NCBI GenBank assembly: GCA_938084195.1
Contig: CALKDJ010000073.1
Coordinates: forward strand, 1-5,179
Origin: an uncultured Methylophilaceae bacterium
Lineage (GTDB): Bacteria; Pseudomonadota; Gammaproteobacteria; Burkholderiales; Methylophilaceae
Direction: 5' to 3'
Length of the DNA stretch: 5,179 nt
Shown here: piece after piece, positions 1 through 5,179 of the stretch
Layout of the letters: each line of letters starts with the position of its first letter
Position numbering within the stretch: the stretch's first letter is position 1
Notes under the pieces: model-generated
What the model was told of the DNA's origin: nothing
Databases searched by the model: none
Seen by the model: the letters and a program-made list of their open reading frames with translations, nothing else
Position numbers and translations under genes: made by a program

Positions 1-515
1 TACTCTTTGAAAGATTGTGCTTCCAAATCTTTACTTGATATAATAGCATCTTTTTTATCAATTGGCCACTTAATATTGATATCATCATCAAAAATATTTA
101 TGCCAGATTCTTTTTCTTTGTTGTAATAAGCAGTACATCGATAAAGTACGGTTGTATTATCCTGAAGGCTTATAAAACCATGAGCAAACCCACCGGGGAT
201 CCATACCATTTTGTTGTTTTGATCGCTTAGTTTTATCTGATCGTATTGACCATAAGTTGGCGAGCCTTCTCTTATGTCAATAAAAAAATCAATTATTGAG
301 CCCCTAACTACTCTTACTAATTTACCCATTGGCTCTTGCCATTGATAATGCATACCTCTTATTACATTTTTATGAGAGACAGAGTGATTATCTTGAACAA
401 AATTGGTGCCTATCACATCAGAAACCTTTCTATCAAATGATTGAAAAAAATAGCCTCGGTGGTCTGTAAAAATAGTGGGCTCAAACACAATAACATCATT
501 GAAAAATGTTTTCAT
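1..515 (-). CDS. RmlC-like nucleotide-sugar 3,5-epimerase (dTDP-4-dehydrorhamnose 3,5-epimerase family), 3' end cut by window
   Basis: Translation from the ATG at 515 gives 171 residues with no stop before the left edge. The RmlC cupin signature is clear: FTDHRGYFFQ (about 16-25), QDNHS (41-45), RGMHYQ (53-58), DIREGSPTYG (80-89), WIPGGFAHGF (105-114) and SSKD (160-163). By family comparison His55 and Asp163 would be the catalytic His-Asp dyad, Lys65 the substrate-binding lysine, and Tyr130 or Tyr131 the general acid. The family epimerises C3 and C5 of a 4-keto-6-deoxy nucleotide sugar, in the cytoplasm, before a 4-reductase acts. The start has AAGGA at 521-525, five bases upstream, and follows the GT17 stop by one base. 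Family members are about 180 residues, so very little is missing; the next codon begins TA, so it is Tyr or a stop. The exact substrate (dTDP-, UDP- or other sugar) cannot be read from the sequence. The family is secure; the name rmlC is withheld because no rmlA or rmlB is visible. Confidence 0.93.
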   Translation of the reverse strand, partial: MKTFFNDVIVFEPTIFTDHRGYFFQSFDRKVSDVIGTNFVQDNHSVSHKNVIRGMHYQWQEPMGKLVRVVRGSIIDFFIDIREGSPTYGQYDQIKLSDQNNKMVWIPGGFAHGFISLQDNTTVLYRCTAYYNKEKESGINIFDDDINIKWPIDKKDAIISSKDLEAQSFKE

Positions 516-516
516 T

Positions 517-1368
517 TTAATCCTTTATAAGATGGCTGAATTTTTCTCTATTCTCAATAATATATGATGGAAAAGAGTTGTCAATTGGAACAACTTCAAA
601 TTTAGAATCTCTAAAAAAAACATCTTCATTAGAATCAATTTTGTTTTTTACATTTAATTTGTAAAAGTTATTATTAAATTCTTGATGAGCAGCGCATTCT
701 ATTTTTAGAAGAACTCTTTGCTTAGCCGAAGTTGCTTTGTGCCCTCCAACATAAGTAAAATGCCAGCCGCCATTTGAGATTCTAGTTCCAGATTCTCTTA
801 AAGATGAATGTCTTAAAGTATCAACACCATGTAATTTTAAAAATCCATAATTACAAATTTTACTGCCAAGCCATTTTTTATCAGTTATACCATCAAACTC
901 TCCAGTAACAGATAAAAGTTTACCAGAAGTCTCTTTTAAATTGAAATAATAATAAAACATGTCTTGTGCTAAATGAAACAAGATACCTTCTTTATAAAAA
1001 TCTTGCATTTGTTTTATAACATCAATATTTGGAAACTCATCCAAGTCGCTTGTTATTATGATATCGTCATCATTACAGTTTATCAGTCCTTTGATGACAG
1101 AATTTCTCTGGTGCTGATCTGTTTTAAACGGGTCGTGTTTAATAAATTGACTTGGAGTATCATCAACCACTACATGGATTATCTTATGCTCAAACTTTTT
1201 AAATAAATGTTTGTTTTCTTGATAGAACAACTTTTTTGGTATACCTGAGAAAGTAATCGTTGATTCACAAAGAACAAAGTAATCAACGACAGAATCAAGA
1301 TAATTTAATCTTATTTCCAATAAATCTAATTCATTGAAAAATGGAAAACAATCGTAAATTTTTGGCAT
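517..1368 (-). CDS. GT17-like glycosyltransferase (MGAT3-related N-acetylglucosaminyltransferase family)
   Basis: This 283-residue protein matches the bacterial and viral branch of glycosyltransferase family 17, whose eukaryotic founder MGAT3 adds bisecting GlcNAc to N-glycans. Visible hallmarks are the N-terminal IYDCFPFFNELDLLEIRL (4-21), ESTITFSG (35-42), an internal QRN (87-89), the acidic SDLDEFP (107-113; likely the metal/nucleotide-sugar DxD-type motif) and GGWHFTYVGG (200-209). No signal peptide or membrane span is seen, so it is presumably a cytoplasmic enzyme working on lipid-linked glycan at the inner membrane face. The start is fixed by an AAGGAG site eight bases upstream, and the gene abuts the GT11-like stop with no gap. 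GT17 membership is confident from the motifs; donor and acceptor in bacteria are unknown, and transfer of GlcNAc is only the family precedent. Confidence 0.9.
   Translation of the reverse strand: MPKIYDCFPFFNELDLLEIRLNYLDSVVDYFVLCESTITFSGIPKKLFYQENKHLFKKFEHKIIHVVVDDTPSQFIKHDPFKTDQHQRNSVIKGLINCNDDDIIITSDLDEFPNIDVIKQMQDFYKEGILFHLAQDMFYYYFNLKETSGKLLSVTGEFDGITDKKWLGSKICNYGFLKLHGVDTLRHSSLRESGTRISNGGWHFTYVGGHKATSAKQRVLLKIECAAHQEFNNNFYKLNVKNKIDSNEDVFFRDSKFEVVPIDNSFPSYIIENREKFSHLIKD
521..525 (-). promoter_or_regulatory. Ribosome binding site of the RmlC-like gene
   Basis: AAGGA on the minus strand, five bases before the ATG at 515. It lies inside the last codons of the GT17-like gene (stop at 517-519), so translation of the epimerase is probably coupled to its upstream neighbour. 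Confidence 0.75.
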
Positions 1369-2292
1369 CTACACATCTCCTTTGTAAATTTTATAAATTG
1401 TATCAGAGTGCTTGTGCTCGTAATCATCTTTTTCGGATTTACACTCTTCATATGAATACAGCTTATTTGTTAAAGAGTGATAGTATTCCCAGCCCTTTGT
1501 CAAAGAGTCGCCCTGAGCCCAAAATCCATCTGAAACGTTGTGTTTGCCCCAATATTTTGGAGCGATTACATTGATAACTTGATCATTAATCCAAGTTGGT
1601 AACCAAGCAAAACTAGAATTAGACATTATAATATTCTTGGCATTTCTTACTAATATCCAATCAACTTCAGTATTATAGTGATACACACTCAAATCTGGAA
1701 ATATTTGTTTGGCTGTTCTTGGATCATCAGTGACAACAACAAATTTCATATTTGGGTTTCTCTGTTTGATGACACTCATTGCACCATACCAATATTCTCT
1801 TGGCAAAAACAAGTCCCTAACTGGCACATACTCTCCACCACGGAAGCCCAATATGCATATATCATTTTTAGATAAAGTCCAAATTTGTTTATCGTCTTTA
1901 ATTTTTAACCACTCTCTGACTTGTTCTTTATAGCCATCTAAGTACAATTCTGACTCCATGTTACCATCAATTTTTGTATTATCTTTTATAGAGACCAAAT
2001 GAGGATCGTATAGTCTACAATCACAGTTGAAGGTTGGATGTATTAGTTCTCTTTCTGAATAGTAATTGTCTATTCCTTGTGGCAAGGTAGTTGGTGGTGC
2101 TCCTTCAAATGGTGCAGATCCTCCAATTACTTCTTTTCCAAAATCTAAATCTAGTATTCTTGATGCTTTAAATTTATGGGGACTCATAATTCCAAAATCG
2201 TATCCATTTCTATCTGCTATGACTCTAGTGACTGTGTATCTCCATAGTTGATTACCTAAGCCTGAGCCATTATAAAGTTCATTGACTATCAT
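1369..2292 (-). CDS. GT11-like glycosyltransferase (alpha-1,2-fucosyltransferase-related), atypical HxRRGDY motif
   Basis: This 307-residue protein follows the architecture of family GT11, whose bacterial members transfer L-fucose from GDP-fucose in alpha-1,2 linkage. Features in order are GSGLGNQLWRY (9-19; compare GGLGNQMFQY), an ESELYLDGYKEQVREWL stretch (113-129; compare the family's QSE.YF), GFRGGEY (149-155) at the place of the HxRRGDY donor-binding motif, VVVTDD (185-190), MSNSSFAWLPTWIN (223-236) and VIAPKYW (242-248). The first Arg of HxRRGDY is kept, but the His, second Arg and Asp are Gly, Gly and Glu, so donor or linkage may differ from classical fucosyltransferases. The last ~25 residues are charged and lysine-rich. 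There is no signal peptide. GAGGA lies six bases before the ATG, and the gene starts one base after the RmlD-like stop. The fold assignment is good; fucose as donor is uncertain, since no GDP-fucose genes are in view. Confidence 0.85.
   Translation of the reverse strand: MIVNELYNGSGLGNQLWRYTVTRVIADRNGYDFGIMSPHKFKASRILDLDFGKEVIGGSAPFEGAPPTTLPQGIDNYYSERELIHPTFNCDCRLYDPHLVSIKDNTKIDGNMESELYLDGYKEQVREWLKIKDDKQIWTLSKNDICILGFRGGEYVPVRDLFLPREYWYGAMSVIKQRNPNMKFVVVTDDPRTAKQIFPDLSVYHYNTEVDWILVRNAKNIIMSNSSFAWLPTWINDQVINVIAPKYWGKHNVSDGFWAQGDSLTKGWEYYHSLTNKLYSYEECKSEKDDYEHKHSDTIYKIYKGDV
1377..1382 (-). promoter_or_regulatory. Ribosome binding site of the GT17-like gene
   Basis: AAGGAG on the minus strand, spaced eight bases from the ATG at 1368. 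It is the strongest Shine-Dalgarno match in the window. It is embedded in the final Lys-Gly-Asp codons of the GT11-like gene, whose stop directly abuts the start. Confidence 0.85.
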
Positions 2293-2293
2293 T

Positions 2294-3103
2294 TTATATC
2301 CTCTTTTTTATGTTGAATTGTCTCATCTCTACAAGCTGTCTTCTAATATCTTTTTCGACAATAGGAGGTTGATTAGAGCATAGATCTCTATAGCAGCTTT
2401 TTTTAGATTTAGTCTTGTTTACGATTATGTTTAAACCATAGACTTCAATAATCTGATTAATTAAATCAAATTTTGATACCTTATTCGGAGAATGTATGTG
2501 TCTTGTTCCTTGCCAAAATTCGTTATTTTCTATAATGCTAGAAATAATTTTTGATAATTCTAAGCAAGTAACACCGTTCCAGATATGATCTTCATATCCA
2601 TCAATCACTTTGCCGTCCATGGATAAAACCCATTCAAGTAGTGACAATTTATTACTTAATTCTTCACCAATAATCGATGTTCTGATATTTGTGTTGATAC
2701 AATTTTCACCAAGTGATTTGGTTATTCCATAAATATCAGAACAATCGTGATAATCGGTTTCTATGTAAGAACCGGACATTCCATTAAAAACACAATCTGT
2801 TGTGATATGTAAAACCTCGCAGCCCTTTTTAATTTTAAAATCAGCTAGAATTTGAGGAAAAACACTGTTGACTTTCAAACTGTCAGAGACACTGGGATGC
2901 CTTTGGTTTATTAATCCCGCAGCATTTATTATGATATCATCTTGATTTATATTGTCATTTAAAAAACAAAAAATTTGTTCCTTATTGGATTTTGATAAAT
3001 TTAAGTCCTGCCTTGTTAATGGTACTACTTGCCATTTATCTTTCAAATATGCTTTTATATAACTTCCAAGCATACCATTTGAACCAAATAAAATTACTTT
3101 CAT
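2294..3103 (-). CDS. RmlD-like nucleotide-sugar 4-reductase (SDR superfamily)
   Basis: This 269-residue protein belongs to the RmlD / sugar-nucleotide-binding group of extended SDRs, which reduce the C4 keto group of a 6-deoxy nucleotide sugar with NAD(P)H. Visible are the Rossmann dinucleotide motif GSNGMLG (7-13), NAAG (60-63), TTDCVFNG (101-108), the catalytic YGITK (Tyr125, Lys129), RTSIIGEEL (141-149) and WNGVTCLELS (175-184). Length is slightly below typical RmlD (about 290-300). The RTSIIG/WNGVT features recall the RmlD-like reductases that act after PseB/CapD-type enzymes (the WbvR/WbjC type in UDP-L-RhaNAc, QuiNAc or FucNAc routes) rather than classical RmlD; this is from memory. It lies 17 bases after the PseB-like gene, with TAAGG eight bases before its ATG, and one base before the GT11-like gene. 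It most likely reduces the product of that upstream SDR, or the product of the RmlC-like epimerase. The reductase class is secure; the substrate is inferred. Confidence 0.9.
   Translation of the reverse strand: MKVILFGSNGMLGSYIKAYLKDKWQVVPLTRQDLNLSKSNKEQIFCFLNDNINQDDIIINAAGLINQRHPSVSDSLKVNSVFPQILADFKIKKGCEVLHITTDCVFNGMSGSYIETDYHDCSDIYGITKSLGENCINTNIRTSIIGEELSNKLSLLEWVLSMDGKVIDGYEDHIWNGVTCLELSKIISSIIENNEFWQGTRHIHSPNKVSKFDLINQIIEVYGLNIIVNKTKSKKSCYRDLCSNQPPIVEKDIRRQLVEMRQFNIKKRI
2299..2303 (-). promoter_or_regulatory. Ribosome binding site of the GT11-like gene
   Basis: GAGGA on the minus strand, six bases before the ATG at 2292. It overlaps the end of the RmlD-like gene, whose stop occupies 2294-2296. 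Confidence 0.75.
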
Positions 3104-3111
3104 TTAACTTA

Positions 3112-3116
3112 CCTTA
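3112..3116 (-). promoter_or_regulatory. Ribosome binding site of the RmlD-like gene
   Basis: TAAGG on the minus strand, eight bases before the ATG at 3103. It sits in the 17-base gap after the PseB-like stop (3121-3123), the longest intergenic space in the window. Confidence 0.65.
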
Positions 3117-3120
3117 TAGA

Positions 3121-4059
3121 TTATAATACAGATTCTTGAAAAAAGTTTTTACTTTTTAGATACTGTAGTAGTTCTTCTTTGGACAAACAAAAATCTTTAG
3201 ATGAATATTCATCTCCTGTGAATGAAACTTTTCCAATATCTTTTTTAGGATGCAATAAAAATATATCATCTTTTTTTATAAACTGCATCCTTCGCAATTC
3301 TTCTTCAGATGCCATAATTTCATGTATTTTTTCACCTGTTCTTGGTGATGACAGTACATACTGTAAGCCAAAATATTCTTTATAGATATCAAATAAATCG
3401 ACAACCTTGAATGATTTTGCAACTGGAATTAAATTACAGCCTTGATAGTTTACAGACTTCATAACTAAGTCAATTGCATCATCTACGCTTAACAAGAATC
3501 TTGTCATGTCTTTTCCGTATAAAGAAAGAACTCTACCTTTTTTTATACTGTCTAAAATTAAAGGTATTATGGAGCCTGTTGAGCCCATTACATTACCATA
3601 AATTGCCGATGTTAATTTACAATTTGACTCTCCAGCAATAAATCCTTCACCCGCAACAAATTTCATAGCGCCATAAAGTGTAGTAGCGGCTCGGCTTTTA
3701 TCAGTAGATATGAAGCAAGCAGACTTAAATCCGTTTTCTTCAGCGCTTATTCTAGAGTTAAAAGCACCATCTATTATGGTACGGGCAGCTTGTTCGTAAT
3801 TATCACTGCAAGCATCTATTTGTTTTAGAGATGCAGCAAAGATGCCAACTGAGTGTCCTCTAGATTTTCTAATTAAAAACTGTCTATCTTTAATATCTCC
3901 TATTATAAAATTAACTTTTGGATATTGCTTTTTCATATAATAGTGTTTTGATTCATCTCTAGAATATACTGTTATACTATTGTCATGATACAGTTTTTTT
4001 ACTAAATTTCTACCTAAAAAGCCTGCGCCACCGGTAATAAAAATTCGTTCGTTTTTCAT
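3121..4059 (-). CDS. PseB/CapD-like nucleotide-sugar 4,6-dehydratase/epimerase (SDR, polysaccharide biosynthesis protein)
   Basis: The product is 312 residues from the ATG at 4059. It resembles short soluble CapD/FlaA1/PseB enzymes, which convert UDP-GlcNAc to a 4-keto-6-deoxy sugar, often with C5 inversion. Positions counted from this start: FITGGAGFLG (7-16), YSRDESK (32-38), GDIKD (54-58), AASLKQID (75-82; compare AALKHV), STDK (118-121) with Tyr129 and Lys133 in YGAMK (Asp119/Lys120-type catalytic dyad plus SDR Tyr/Lys; the Lys of STDK is 121), YGNVMGSTGS (154-163), MTRF (185-188) and GEKIHEIMASEEE (242-254), a PseB hallmark. The near-universal Asn of the TNxxGA segment is Ile here (TIIDGA, 94-99). 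An in-frame ATG at 4071 overlaps the upstream stop as ATGA and would add four residues; 4059 is preferred because AAGGA stands four bases before it while 4071 has none. The class is confident; substrate and C5 outcome are not determined. Confidence 0.9.
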   Translation of the reverse strand: MKNERIFITGGAGFLGRNLVKKLYHDNSITVYSRDESKHYYMKKQYPKVNFIIGDIKDRQFLIRKSRGHSVGIFAASLKQIDACSDNYEQAARTIIDGAFNSRISAEENGFKSACFISTDKSRAATTLYGAMKFVAGEGFIAGESNCKLTSAIYGNVMGSTGSIIPLILDSIKKGRVLSLYGKDMTRFLLSVDDAIDLVMKSVNYQGCNLIPVAKSFKVVDLFDIYKEYFGLQYVLSSPRTGEKIHEIMASEEELRRMQFIKKDDIFLLHPKKDIGKVSFTGDEYSSKDFCLSKEELLQYLKSKNFFQESVL

Positions 4060-4063
4060 TTTT

Positions 4064-4068
4064 TCCTT
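4064..4068 (-). promoter_or_regulatory. Ribosome binding site that decides the PseB-like start
   Basis: AAGGA on the minus strand, four bases before the ATG at 4059. It lies inside the short leader that would be coding if the ATG at 4071 were used. No purine-rich site precedes 4071, so the inner start is favoured, although the ATGA overlap at 4068-4071 could support reinitiation there. Confidence 0.6.
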
Positions 4069-4799
4069 CATTTATATTTTGGATTTACTTCCCAATCACA
4101 TGTGAAAATTGTATATAATGCCCGCTCAAGCATATGGGCTTCGCCGGGGGCTTCTCCCGTGGGTCTCCAGCACAAAATTTTTATTATTTGTTTATAAAAG
4201 TTTTTGCTATACTTTAGTATATTCTCTTTAGGTACAATATAATTGCCACCTGGGGAAAATCTTACATATGTATCAATTTTTGGATCTACGTAAACATCTT
4301 TAAGAAAAGCATTTAAATTTCCAAAATGTCGCCACTGAAGATGGTTCATGTACCAGCTATTATTTATTTCTAGAAAGCCGCCGTCCGGTGCCATTTTACT
4401 AGCTGGTAGTGGCTGGTTGGCATATCTTTCGTGTACTTCAGGTCCCATATCATGTATTTCAGTGAAAGTATCATTGTTAATTAATTTGAGAACATTCTCC
4501 TCGCTACAATTTCCACTGGATAATGGCTTTTGTCTTCCCTTTGGGAACATCAAACAGGCTCTACAAAAAATTGTAACATCAGGAAGATTGTCATAGTTGT
4601 CAATTATAAAATAAAATATATCAAAAATATTTTGACCTATATTAATCTGATGTTTCACTTTATCAGACTGTTCAAATCTGTGAGCCCTATCATAGATTAA
4701 ATAATTATCTGTCCATTTATGAACCCATGATTCTTCTAAATTATCAGGTAGCCAATTGTAATCACTGACTACTAAAAAATTACTTTTTATTACCTTCAT
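4068..4799 (-). CDS. DUF3431-family protein, putative glycan-related enzyme
   Basis: The product is 243 residues from the ATG at 4799. The pattern fits DUF3431: an N-terminal strand leading into VVSDYNWLPDNLEESW (10-25), IYDR (35-38), NIGQNIFDIFYFIIDNYDNL (53-72) followed by PDVTIFCRA (73-81), then SPGGNYIVPKENIL (182-195), NFYKQIIKIL (200-209) and GEAHMLERALYTIF (219-232). The family is poorly characterised; it looks glycosyltransferase-like and is often found in polysaccharide loci, so a sugar-transfer or sugar-modifying role is inference. The open frame extends upstream to an ATG at 4910, but that region overlaps the DUF5672 gene by over 100 bases and encodes no family motif. The start at 4799, one base after the DUF5672 stop, puts the conserved VVSDYN next to the N-terminus. 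No good Shine-Dalgarno site is seen (AGG 13 bases away), so translation is probably coupled. A GC-rich patch encodes a duplicated Gly-Glu-Ala near residues 215-221. Confidence 0.8.
   Translation of the reverse strand: MKVIKSNFLVVSDYNWLPDNLEESWVHKWTDNYLIYDRAHRFEQSDKVKHQINIGQNIFDIFYFIIDNYDNLPDVTIFCRACLMFPKGRQKPLSSGNCSEENVLKLINNDTFTEIHDMGPEVHERYANQPLPASKMAPDGGFLEINNSWYMNHLQWRHFGNLNAFLKDVYVDPKIDTYVRFSPGGNYIVPKENILKYSKNFYKQIIKILCWRPTGEAPGEAHMLERALYTIFTCDWEVNPKYK
4136..4154 (-). repeat. In-frame 7-bp direct repeat in a GC-rich patch of the DUF3431 gene
   Basis: GGGCTTC occurs at 4136-4142 and again at 4148-4154 on the plus strand, 12 bases apart, so the frame is kept. On the coding strand it gives the peptide GEAPGEAH. 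The surrounding 4136-4172 is visibly G+C-rich in a gene that is otherwise AT-rich. It may be a small in-frame duplication. Confidence 0.5.
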
Positions 4800-4800
4800 G

Positions 4801-5179
4801 TTATTTGTCATACCTATTAAAATTAAATCTCTGTGGATATGTGCCAGGAAAATATCTATGAAATCCAAATGGCTTCTTAACAAGTCTAGTTTCTGTGGTT
4901 GGGATTTCATGAGAAAACAAAGCTGCTAATTCAACAGGGGCAAACTTACAGCCATTCTTTTCAAAAATATGTTTATTATGCACGCATATGTTTCCATCTT
5001 CATTATACGCGCCAGCATTCATATGTTTATAAAAATTTCCTTCATTTACTTCAAAAGGAACTTCGTACTTGCTTGGTGTTTCTAATACTTTTTTACTTCT
5101 TAAAGTAAACCCACCATTTCCAACTCTTTGGTGATTGCCAAATGGATCTATGAATGCATCATTTTTAAGTGGCCAAGGC
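4801..5179 (-). CDS. DUF5672-family protein, C-terminal part (5' end outside window)
   Basis: The open frame enters from the right edge and ends at the TAA at 4801-4803, giving 125 residues with no internal stop; the internal Met at 5022 is therefore not the start. The C-terminal DUF5672 pattern is recognisable: VGNGGFTLRS (19-28 of the visible part), NED (59-61), FEKNGCKFAPVELAALFS (72-89) and PFGFH (103-107). In GT-A-like enzymes a GNGGF segment often lies near the acceptor site and an ED pair in the catalytic region, so a glycosyltransferase role is plausible, but the family has no well-established reaction that I can name. Family members are roughly 250 residues or more, so about half is missing. 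It is the first visible gene of the operon and is followed after one base by the DUF3431 gene. The family call is fairly confident, the function is inference. Confidence 0.82.
   Translation of the reverse strand, partial: PWPLKNDAFIDPFGNHQRVGNGGFTLRSKKVLETPSKYEVPFEVNEGNFYKHMNAGAYNEDGNICVHNKHIFEKNGCKFAPVELAALFSHEIPTTETRLVKKPFGFHRYFPGTYPQRFNFNRYDK

Noticed and set aside
613..620. A8/T8 homopolymer in the 3' part of the GT17-like gene as a phase-variation tract
   Set aside because: Runs of this length are expected in such AT-rich coding sequence; the frame is intact and the tract encodes ordinary residues. There is no evidence of variation.
973..2251. Plus-strand open frames of 60-80 codons opposite the two glycosyltransferase genes
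   Set aside because: They lie fully antisense to genes with clear family motifs, have no recognisable motif or consistent ribosome binding site, and are the expected shadow frames.
3104..3120. Promoter or terminator in the 17-base gap between the PseB-like and RmlD-like genes
   Set aside because: The gap is too short, has no hairpin, and is accounted for by the ribosome binding site of the RmlD-like gene.
4136..4165. GC-rich patch as an internal terminator hairpin
   Set aside because: The visible structure is a direct repeat rather than a clean inverted repeat, there is no proper U-run after it on the coding strand, and it lies in a conserved coding region.
4800..4910. N-terminal extension of the DUF3431 protein back to the ATG at 4910
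   Set aside because: It would overlap the DUF5672 coding region by more than 100 bases, has no family motif, and the ATG at 4799 places the conserved VVSDYN segment at the expected distance from the N-terminus.
4801..5022. A separate 73-residue protein starting at the ATG at 5022
   Set aside because: The same frame stays open to the right edge and the added residues carry DUF5672 motifs (VGNGGFTLRS), so this is the tail of a longer gene.

Overview
The window is an AT-rich stretch (roughly one third GC by eye) of a bacterial-type surface-polysaccharide locus. All seven genes lie on the minus strand and are packed head to tail, so they read as one operon transcribed from right to left. In transcription order they are: the C-terminal part of a DUF5672-family protein (cut by the right edge), a DUF3431-family protein, a PseB/CapD-like nucleotide-sugar dehydratase/epimerase (SDR), an RmlD-like nucleotide-sugar reductase, a GT11-like glycosyltransferase, a GT17-like glycosyltransferase, and an RmlC-like sugar 3,5-epimerase (cut by the left edge, probably only a few residues from its end or exactly at its end).

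Gene junctions are extremely tight: 1, 8 (or a 4-base overlap), 17, 1, 0 and 1 bases. Most starts have an AAGGA/GAGGA-type Shine-Dalgarno sequence lying inside the last codons of the upstream gene. There is no gene-free stretch longer than 17 bases, and I see no promoter, terminator, RNA gene, mobile element or CRISPR array. The operon's promoter and its ends must lie outside the window.

The genes fall into two functional groups. Three encode nucleotide-sugar enzymes (PseB-like, RmlD-like, RmlC-like), which together could make one activated 6-deoxyhexose or 2-acetamido-2,6-dideoxyhexose. Two encode recognisable glycosyltransferases (GT11-like, GT17-like). The DUF5672 and DUF3431 proteins belong to poorly characterised families commonly seen beside glycan genes. 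The whole would assemble or decorate an O-antigen, capsule or other glycan. No flippase, polymerase or sugar-1-phosphate nucleotidylyltransferase is in view.

The host cannot be named from this sequence. Low GC, strong Shine-Dalgarno sites and this mix of families would fit the hypervariable surface-glycan island of an AT-rich bacterium, for example a marine planktonic lineage; a large phage cannot be excluded. This is inference only.
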